This document shows, in pieces, positions 1 through 5,034 of a DNA stretch of 5,034 nucleotides (position 1 is its first letter; each line of letters opens with the position of its first letter). This stretch comes from an uncultured Fusobacterium sp. Lineage in GTDB: Bacteria > Fusobacteriota > Fusobacteriia > Fusobacteriales > Fusobacteriaceae. Location: assembly GCA_900542625.1 (NCBI GenBank), contig UQOH01000108.1, positions 1-5,034 on the forward strand, written 5' to 3'. The translations under genes and the position numbers were made by a program. Below the pieces are notes generated by a model that was not told where the DNA came from, did not search any database, and worked only from the letters and a program-made list of their open reading frames with translations.

Positions 1-833
1 ATATTATTACTCCATATGGTTATGGTGGACCGATAATCTTGGAAGAAAAAAATAAAGAAAAATTATTACAAGAGTATGAAAAAGAATTTTCAAAATTTTG
101 TAATGAAAACAATATAGTTTCAGAATTTATAAGATTTCATCCAATATATGGAAATGCTTTAGATTTTAGAAAGATATATGAAGTTGAATATTCAAGAAAA
201 ACAATAGGAACAAATTTAAGAGATTTTCAAAATCCTATTCAAGAAGAATTTAGTAAAAATGCAAGACGTGAAATAAAACAAGCAGAAAAAAAAGAAATTA
301 AAGTACATATTATTGAAAAACCTGAAAACTTAGAAAAATTTAAAAAACTATATTATGAAACTATGAAAAGAAATGATGCATCAGAATATTATTATTTTGA
401 TGAAAGTTATTTTGACAAAGTGATTTTCAATTTAAAAGATTATATTTTACTTATTGAGCTAGAGTATGAATCAGAAATAATTGCTAGTGAAATATATTTA
501 ATTAAAGGAAAAATTTTACATGCACATCTTTTAGGAAGTTGTTCGAAAATGTTAGAACTTAATGCTGGAAGTTTAATTGAAGCAACTGCAGCAAAATGGG
601 GTAAAGAAAATAATTTTTATTATATCCATCATGGTGGAGGAAGAACTTCTGACCCAGAGGATTCTCTTTTTAAATATAAGAAAAAATTTGGAAAAAATAC
701 AGAATTTGATTTTTATATTGGAAAAAAAATATGGAATGAGAATATTTATAAAAAATTAGTAGAAAAAAAATACTTGACAGAGGAAGAAAGAGAAAGTAAT
801 TTTTTTCCGCTATATAGAATAGCAGGTGAATAA
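1..833 (+). CDS. FemAB/BioF2-like acyl- or aminoacyltransferase, 5' end missing
   Basis: Predicted cytoplasmic acyltransferase of the FemAB/BioF2-like (double GNAT fold) group. Relatives move an amino acid from aminoacyl-tRNA, or another acyl group, onto an amine of a cell-wall or polysaccharide precursor. The reading frame is open to the left edge: the first whole codon is at 3, and 276 residues are visible before the TAA at 831-833. The TTG at 39 is not the start, because the codons before it encode PYGYGGP (visible residues 4-10), a motif conserved in the interior of this family. Other family-like motifs are EFIRFHP (41-47), a lysine- and arginine-rich helix (about 83-98), HAHLLGS (173-179) and GGGRTSDPEDSLF (211-223). 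The family is usually about 330-350 residues, so roughly 60-70 N-terminal residues probably lie upstream. There is no signal peptide or membrane segment in the visible part. The stop lies 2 bases before the glycosyltransferase start, so the two are probably co-translated. The substrate cannot be read from sequence; acylation of an amino-sugar is inferred from the neighbours. Confidence 0.85.
   Translation, partial: IITPYGYGGPIILEEKNKEKLLQEYEKEFSKFCNENNIVSEFIRFHPIYGNALDFRKIYEVEYSRKTIGTNLRDFQNPIQEEFSKNARREIKQAEKKEIKVHIIEKPENLEKFKKLYYETMKRNDASEYYYFDESYFDKVIFNLKDYILLIELEYESEIIASEIYLIKGKILHAHLLGSCSKMLELNAGSLIEATAAKWGKENNFYYIHHGGGRTSDPEDSLFKYKKKFGKNTEFDFYIGKKIWNENIYKKLVEKKYLTEEERESNFFPLYRIAGE
824..829 (+). 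promoter_or_regulatory. Shine-Dalgarno site that fixes a TTG start
   Basis: AGGTGA matches the anti-Shine-Dalgarno complement (part of AGGAGGTGA) and ends 6 bases before the TTG at 836. It lies inside the last codons of the upstream acyltransferase gene. It supports TTG 836 as the real start: the downstream protein has no ATG codon near its N-terminus, and its conserved N-terminal motif begins only four residues in. Confidence 0.7.
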
Positions 834-835
834 AA

Positions 836-2086
836 TTGAATAAAAAAATATGGATATTAAATCATTATGCAACAGATATGTTATCTGACAAAGGTGGAAG
901 ACACTATTGGTTTGCTAAGGAATTAATAAAAAATGGTTATGAACCTGTAATCATCTGTTCTTCTTTTATACATAAAGGTAAAGAAAATTTTATAGAAGAT
1001 AAAAAAGATTTTATTATTAAATATTCTGAAAATATTCCTTTTATTTTTATAAAAACAAAACCATATCAAGGAAATGGAAAAGCAAGAGTTAAAAATATGA
1101 TTGAATATTTTTACAGAGTAGTAAAATTATCTAACAAAATAAAAAGTGAATTTGGAAAACCCGATGTAATAATAGGTTCTTCTGTTCATCCTTTAGCTTG
1201 TGTTGCAGGAATAATTTTAGGAAAAAAATATAAATGTAAATCTATATCAGAAATAAGAGATTTATGGCCTGAAACTTTATTAATGATGGGATATGTAAAA
1301 GAAAATTCATTATTATCTAGAATATTATATTTTGGTGAAAAAATGATATACCAATATTCTGATTCTGTCATTTTTACTATGGAAGGTGGTAAACAATATA
1401 TTATTGATAAAGGTTGGGATAATAAAATTGATTTAAATAAAATTCATTACATTAATAATGGAATTGATTTAGAAAAATTTAAAGAATTACAAAAACAGGA
1501 CTTTTATGATAGAGATTTAGAAAATGATAAATTTAAAATAATTTATACAGGAACCATTGCAAAAGTAAATAATTTAAAAAGAATTGTAGATGTAGCTGTA
1601 AAATTAAAAGAAGATAGAAAAATACAATTTTTAATATACGGAGACGGAGAAGAAAGAAAAGAATTAGAAGAATATTGTAAAAATAATGATTTAAAAAATA
1701 TTATTTTTAAAGGAAAAGTAAATAAAGAAAAAATACCATATATTTTAAAAGAAGGAAATATTTTAATAGTAAACACTATAAAAACTAGTAGATTAAAATA
1801 TGATGTAAGTAAATATGGAATAAGTCACAATAAATTATTTGAATATTTAGCATCTAATAAACCAATATTATATACTCAACCAAATGATGGAAATATAATA
1901 AGAAAAAATAATTGTGGGATTGTTTTAAAAAATGGAACAACAGATGAAATTATAGAAGCAATTTTTTATATAAAAAATTTATCAGAAGAAGAATATCAAA
2001 AATATTCAAATAATTGTTCAATAGCAGTAAAAGAATTTGATTTTAAAGAATTAACTAAAAAATTAATAAATATAATAGAAAATTAA
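836..2086 (+). CDS. GT4 family glycosyltransferase, WbuB-like
   Basis: Predicted retaining GT-B glycosyltransferase (family GT4) of 416 residues, a typical length. It should transfer a nucleotide-activated sugar onto the growing lipid-linked repeat unit at the cytoplasmic face of the membrane. The N-terminal acceptor domain (about 1-200) opens with KIWILNHYA (4-12) and KGGRHYWFAKEL (19-30), a signature of the WbuB-like group. IIGSSVHPL (112-120) and EIRDLWPE (139-146) follow. The C-terminal donor-binding domain has NNGID (207-211), YTGTI (237-241), YGDGEER (268-274) and GISHNKLFEYLASNKP (328-343). Glu336 in the last motif corresponds to the second Glu of the GT4 E-x7-E motif. The first position is Gly328, as I recall is usual in this subgroup. 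There is no membrane segment. Start is TTG, 2 bases after the preceding stop, with AGGTGA upstream. The gene is markedly poorer in G+C than the two downstream genes. E. coli WbuB is a proposed L-FucNAc transferase, but donor and acceptor here are unknown. Confidence 0.88.
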   Translation: MNKKIWILNHYATDMLSDKGGRHYWFAKELIKNGYEPVIICSSFIHKGKENFIEDKKDFIIKYSENIPFIFIKTKPYQGNGKARVKNMIEYFYRVVKLSNKIKSEFGKPDVIIGSSVHPLACVAGIILGKKYKCKSISEIRDLWPETLLMMGYVKENSLLSRILYFGEKMIYQYSDSVIFTMEGGKQYIIDKGWDNKIDLNKIHYINNGIDLEKFKELQKQDFYDRDLENDKFKIIYTGTIAKVNNLKRIVDVAVKLKEDRKIQFLIYGDGEERKELEEYCKNNDLKNIIFKGKVNKEKIPYILKEGNILIVNTIKTSRLKYDVSKYGISHNKLFEYLASNKPILYTQPNDGNIIRKNNCGIVLKNGTTDEIIEAIFYIKNLSEEEYQKYSNNCSIAVKEFDFKELTKKLINIIEN

Positions 2087-2099
2087 AGAGGAGAATTTT

Positions 2100-3413
2100 A
2101 TGTTACAAGAATTAATTAATGGTAAAGCTAAACTTGCTGTTGTTGGTATGGGATATGTGGGACTTCCTCTTGCAATAGCTTTTTCTGAAAAGAATTTTAA
2201 TGTTATTGGATTTGATATCAATCAGCATAAAATTGAGAAATATCTTAATGGACAAGACCCTACTAATGAGGTAGGAGATGAAAGAATTAAAAACAGTAAA
2301 AATATTGAATTTACTTCTGATGAAAATAAATTAAAAGAAGCTAAGTTTATCATTGTTGCTGTTCCTACTCCTGTTCTTGAAAACAAAATGCCTGATTTAA
2401 GACCTCTTGAAGGAGCATCGACTGTTATTGGAAAAAATTTATCAAAAGGAGCAATAGTTGTTTATGAATCAACTGTTTATCCTGGAGCAACAGAAGAAGT
2501 CTGTCTTCCAATTCTTGAAAAAGAATCAGGATTAAAATGCGGTGTTGATTTTAAAATAGGATATTCTCCTGAAAGAATAAATCCTGCTGACAAAGAAAAT
2601 ACTTTAACTAAGATTGTAAAAATAACATCAGGAATGGATAAAGAATCAAGTGATACTATAGCTGATGTTTACAGTCAGGTAATCACAGCAGGAATTCACA
2701 GAGCATCATCTATAAAAGTAGCAGAAGCTGCAAAAGTAATAGAAAATTCTCAAAGAGATATTAATATAGCTTTTGTCAATGAATTATCATTAATTTTTGA
2801 CAGAATAGGAATTGATACTTTAGAAGTTTTAGAAGCAGCAGGAACTAAATGGAACTTCCTGCCATACAGACCTGGACTTGTTGGAGGACACTGTATAGGA
2901 GTAGACCCATATTATCTTGCAAATAAAGCATCTGAACTTGGATATCATGCTCAGGTAATATTATCAGGAAGAAGAATTAATGATAATATGGCAAAATTTG
3001 TTGCTGAAAAAACTATTAAAAAATTAATAAATAACAATATAAGAGTTAAAGGAGCAGATATTCTTGTAATGGGATTAACATTTAAAGAAAACTGTCCTGA
3101 TTTAAGAAACTCTAAAGTAAATGATATTGTAAAAGAATTAAAAGAATATGGAGCAAATGTTCACGTTATTGACCCAATGGCACCAAAAGAAGAAGCCCTT
3201 GAAGAATATGGAATTATTCTTGAAGATGAAAGCTGTATAAAAAATATGGATGCTGTAGTTGTTGCAGTAGGACACAGACAATACAGAAATGCAAAACCTG
3301 AAGAGTTAAGAAAATTCTTTAATCCTGTATATGCTAAACCGCTGCTTATTGATGTTAAATCTGTTTTTGATAAAGCAGAAGCAGAAAAAGAATATGACTA
3401 TTGGAGATTATAA
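2100..3413 (+). CDS. UDP-N-acetylhexosamine 6-dehydrogenase, WbpO/TviB type
   Basis: Predicted NAD-dependent dehydrogenase of the UDP-glucose/GDP-mannose family, 437 residues, full length. It should oxidise the C6 hydroxyl of UDP-GlcNAc or UDP-GalNAc to the carboxylate in two steps. The N-terminal NAD-binding domain has GMGYVGLP (16-23), the acidic strand end FDIN (38-41), VAVPTPV (86-92) and YESTVYPG (122-129). The central domain has GYSPERINPADK (154-165), AAKVIENSQRDINIA (210-224) with Lys212 and Asn216, and GGHCIGVDPYYLA (262-274) with the catalytic cysteine Cys265. The C-terminal UDP-binding domain has GLTFKENCPDLRNSK (325-339). The ERINP and HCIGVDP forms fit the WbpO/TviB branch rather than WbpA, where I recall ERxxPG and HCIPxDP. 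An Ala replaces the common Gly at 163 in INPADK, a likely tolerated change. ATG start with AGAGGAGA at 2087-2094, 5 bases away. Whether GlcNAc or GalNAc is preferred cannot be told from motifs. Confidence 0.93.
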   Translation: MLQELINGKAKLAVVGMGYVGLPLAIAFSEKNFNVIGFDINQHKIEKYLNGQDPTNEVGDERIKNSKNIEFTSDENKLKEAKFIIVAVPTPVLENKMPDLRPLEGASTVIGKNLSKGAIVVYESTVYPGATEEVCLPILEKESGLKCGVDFKIGYSPERINPADKENTLTKIVKITSGMDKESSDTIADVYSQVITAGIHRASSIKVAEAAKVIENSQRDINIAFVNELSLIFDRIGIDTLEVLEAAGTKWNFLPYRPGLVGGHCIGVDPYYLANKASELGYHAQVILSGRRINDNMAKFVAEKTIKKLINNNIRVKGADILVMGLTFKENCPDLRNSKVNDIVKELKEYGANVHVIDPMAPKEEALEEYGIILEDESCIKNMDAVVVAVGHRQYRNAKPEELRKFFNPVYAKPLLIDVKSVFDKAEAEKEYDYWRL

Positions 3414-3422
3414 GGAGAGATT

Positions 3423-4604
3423 ATGAATATTCCATTATTAAATTTAAAAAAGCAATATCAATATTTAAAAAATGATGTAGAAAAAGTTATTTCTGAAATA
3501 TTAGAAAGCGGAGCATATATAAATGGTCCTTATACTAAAAAGTTAGAAGAAAGATTATGTAAATATTTAAACGTTAAACATGCAATAGGAGTGGCAAATG
3601 GTACAGATGCTCTTGTAATTGTTTTAAAAGCATTGGGAATAAAAGAAGGGGATGAAGTTATTACAACTCCGTTTACTTTCTTTGCTACAGCAGAAGCAAT
3701 ATCTGTTGTAGGTGCTAAACCAGTTTTTGTTGATGTAAAGCTTGATGATTTTAATATTGATTCAGAGAAAATAGAAGCAGCAGTAACTGAAAAAACAAAA
3801 GCAATAATGCCTGTTCATATATTTGGAACTCCTGCTGAAATGGATACAATTAATGAAATAGCTAAAAAACATAATCTATATGTAATAGAAGATGCGTGCC
3901 AGGCAATAGGTGCTGAATATAAAGGAAAAATGGTTGGAGGAATAGGAGATATAGCTTGTTTTTCATTTTTCCCAACAAAAAATCTTGGGACTTATGGTGA
4001 TGGAGGACTTATCACTACAAACAGTGATGAACTTGCAGCAATATGCAGAGCAGTAAAAGCTCATGGAAGCGGAGAAAACGGAGAAAAAGCATTTAATCTT
4101 TTAAATAATATACAAGAGGAAGTTAAAGAAGATAAAAATGCCGATGATACAGTATATAACCCTAAAAAATATTACAACTATTTAATAGGACATAACTCAA
4201 GATTAGATGAATTACATGCAGGAATATTAAATGTTAAATTAGATTATTTAGATGAATGGAATAAAAAAAGAATAATAAATGCTGAATATTTTGATAAAGG
4301 TTTAAAAGACTCAGAATTTAAATTAATGAATTTAGATAAAAATAATAAGAACGTTTACCATATGTATATTCTTCAAAGTGAAAACAGAGATGAAATAACT
4401 AAAAAGCTTTCAGGAAATGGAATAGGTTATGGAATATATTATCCTGTACCTCTTCATTTGCAGAAAGTATATACAAATTTAGGGTATAAAGAGGGAGATT
4501 TACCGAATGCAGAATATCTTTCAAAGAGAACATTTGCAGTGCCAGTAGACCCAGAATTAACAGAAGAAGAGAAAGAATATATATTAAATATTTTAAAAAA
4601 ATAG
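3423..4604 (+). CDS. DegT/DnrJ/EryC1/StrS sugar aminotransferase, WbpE-like, with internal insertion
   Basis: Predicted PLP-dependent aminotransferase of 393 residues that converts a keto group on a nucleotide sugar into an amine, normally using glutamate. Family marks in order: GAYINGPYTKKLEE (30-43), ANGTDAL (58-64, cofactor phosphate binding), TPFTFFATA (82-90), PVHIFGTPAEMD (130-141), IEDACQAIGAEYKG (155-168) with Asp157 expected to pair with the PLP ring nitrogen, SFFPTKNLGTYGDGG (181-195) with Lys186 as the Schiff-base lysine, GHNSRLDELHAGIL (256-269) and GIYYPVPLHLQ (337-347). ANGTDAL fits WbpE-type enzymes (C3 amination of a 3-keto UDP-uronate), whereas FdtB/QdtB-type enzymes often read GNGLDAL; this is suggestive only. 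Residues about 216-250, rich in Lys, Glu, Asp and Asn, form an extra segment relative to WbpE. ATG start with AAGGAGAGA at 3412-3420, which overlaps the previous stop codon. The placement beside the 6-dehydrogenase supports an aminated uronic acid, but a 3-dehydrogenase partner is not in view. Confidence 0.92.
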   Translation: MNIPLLNLKKQYQYLKNDVEKVISEILESGAYINGPYTKKLEERLCKYLNVKHAIGVANGTDALVIVLKALGIKEGDEVITTPFTFFATAEAISVVGAKPVFVDVKLDDFNIDSEKIEAAVTEKTKAIMPVHIFGTPAEMDTINEIAKKHNLYVIEDACQAIGAEYKGKMVGGIGDIACFSFFPTKNLGTYGDGGLITTNSDELAAICRAVKAHGSGENGEKAFNLLNNIQEEVKEDKNADDTVYNPKKYYNYLIGHNSRLDELHAGILNVKLDYLDEWNKKRIINAEYFDKGLKDSEFKLMNLDKNNKNVYHMYILQSENRDEITKKLSGNGIGYGIYYPVPLHLQKVYTNLGYKEGDLPNAEYLSKRTFAVPVDPELTEEEKEYILNILKK

Positions 4605-4608
4605 GGGA
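4603..4608 (+). promoter_or_regulatory. Shine-Dalgarno site overlapping the aminotransferase stop codon
   Basis: AGGGGA begins inside the TAG stop of the aminotransferase (4602-4604) and ends 7 bases before the ATG at 4616. It supports that start and suggests translation of the two genes is closely linked. Confidence 0.65.
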
Positions 4609-4615
4609 TTAATAA

Positions 4616-5034
4616 ATGACTAATAAAGAACGTTATAAAATTCTCTGTGAAAAAGAAAAAACAATACCTTTATTTTCACAATATTGGTGGATGAATACAG
4701 TTTGCAAAGAAGATGAATGGGATGTTTTTCTTGTTGGAGATGAAAATAATATAATAGCAGCAATGCCATATTATATGACAATTAGAGAGAACAAAAAAAT
4801 TATAACTAAAGCTAAACTCACTCAAAATAACGGAATTTGGATAAAATATCCTGAAAATCAAAAATTAAGTACAAGATTAAGTTATGAAGAAAAAATAATA
4901 AATCAAGTGTGTGATTTTATAGAATCCTTGTCTTTAGATAAGTATGAACAACAATATCATTATAGATTTACTAATTGGTTACCTTTTTTTTGGAGATATT
5001 ATAAAGAAATAACTAGATATACTTATGTAATAGA
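4616..5034 (+). CDS. Second FemAB/GNAT-fold acyltransferase, 3' end missing
   Basis: Open from ATG 4616 to the right edge with no stop; 139 residues are visible. It resembles a group of GNAT/FemAB-like proteins found in polysaccharide clusters, often next to sugar aminotransferases. Recognisable stretches are IPLFSQYWWM (17-26), DVFLVGDENN (36-45), AAMPYYM (48-54), LTQNNGIWIKYPENQK (68-83), FTNWLPFFWR (118-127) and TRYTYVI (133-139). The family is about 300-330 residues as I recall, so more than half lies outside the window, including the second GNAT lobe. There is no signal peptide or membrane segment. It probably acylates an amino-sugar, using acyl-CoA or aminoacyl-tRNA; the position directly after the aminotransferase makes that product the obvious candidate. 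It shares no obvious local motif with the first acyltransferase in the window, so it is not a recent duplicate of it. Family assignment is from memory of the motif pattern; the substrate is unknown. Confidence 0.8.
   Translation, partial: MTNKERYKILCEKEKTIPLFSQYWWMNTVCKEDEWDVFLVGDENNIIAAMPYYMTIRENKKIITKAKLTQNNGIWIKYPENQKLSTRLSYEEKIINQVCDFIESLSLDKYEQQYHYRFTNWLPFFWRYYKEITRYTYVI

Larger units (their letters stand above)
1..5034 (+). other. Co-directional polysaccharide gene cluster, probably one transcript
   Basis: Five same-strand genes are separated by only 2, 13, 9 and 11 bases, and two of the Shine-Dalgarno sites begin inside or touch the preceding stop codon. No promoter, terminator hairpin or gap fits between them, so one polycistronic transcript starting upstream of the window and ending downstream is the simplest reading. 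The mix of glycosyltransferase, nucleotide-sugar dehydrogenase, sugar aminotransferase and acyltransferases is typical of O-antigen or capsule loci. There is no flippase, polymerase or chain-length regulator here to say which kind it is. Confidence 0.82.

Noticed and set aside
577..759. A 60-codon + strand open frame inside the first acyltransferase gene
   Set aside because: It overlaps a better-supported gene in another frame, has no convincing Shine-Dalgarno site, and its product is just the low-complexity read-through of AT-rich codons.
1186..1776. Two - strand open frames (1186-1371 and 1543-1776) inside the glycosyltransferase gene
   Set aside because: Both are antisense to a full-length gene with clear GT4 motifs. 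Long chance frames are common opposite A-rich coding strands, and neither product looks like a known protein.
2084..2100. A possible internal promoter or terminator at the widest gap, 13 bases
   Set aside because: The gap is filled by the Shine-Dalgarno site and spacer. There is no inverted repeat, and no -35/-10 pair can be told apart from the general AT-richness upstream.
4676..4861. A - strand open frame opposite the last acyltransferase gene
   Set aside because: The + strand frame carries family motifs (WLPFFWR, TRYTYVI) and continues to the edge. The antisense product is hydrophobic low-complexity sequence typical of a shadow frame.
1..5034. Mobile elements, CRISPR arrays, tRNA or other RNA genes
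   Set aside because: Coding sequence fills the window end to end. I saw no transposase motif, spaced direct repeat, terminal inverted repeat or tRNA-like fold by eye.

Overview
The window is a stretch of a bacterial surface-polysaccharide (O-antigen or capsule type) gene cluster. It holds five genes, all on the + strand and almost touching (gaps of 2, 13, 9 and 11 bases). The first gene runs off the left edge and the last off the right edge. There is no intergenic stretch above 13 bases, and I see no promoter, terminator, RNA gene, mobile element, CRISPR array or long repeat.

The DNA is very AT-rich: hand-counted 60-base rows give about 12-38% GC. Codons are mostly A/T-ending (TTA, AGA, AAA, ATA), with clear Shine-Dalgarno sites and one TTG start. 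Together with the protein flavour this suggests a low-GC anaerobe, with Fusobacterium or a relative as my best guess. Clostridia, Brachyspira or Campylobacterota cannot be excluded from composition alone.

Layout: (1) 1-833, C-terminal part of a FemAB/BioF2-like acyl- or aminoacyltransferase; (2) 836-2086, a GT4 glycosyltransferase of the WbuB-like type; (3) 2100-3413, a nucleotide-sugar 6-dehydrogenase of the WbpO/TviB type, predicted to make UDP-HexNAc uronic acid; (4) 3423-4604, a DegT/DnrJ/EryC1/StrS PLP-dependent sugar aminotransferase closest in motif to WbpE; (5) 4616-5034, the N-terminal part of a second, different FemAB/GNAT-fold acyltransferase.

Working model (inference): the dehydrogenase oxidises UDP-GlcNAc or UDP-GalNAc at C6 and the aminotransferase adds an amino group to a keto-sugar. 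One of the FemAB-like enzymes acylates that amine, possibly with an amino acid, and the glycosyltransferase adds a sugar to the lipid-linked repeat unit. A WbpB-type 3-dehydrogenase, needed to make a 3-keto substrate from UDP-HexNAcA, is not in the window and would have to lie outside it.

I did not find evidence for a wholly new biological system. The points most worth following are the two unrelated-looking FemAB-type genes bracketing the sugar pathway, the internal insertion in the aminotransferase, and the base-composition step at about 2090.
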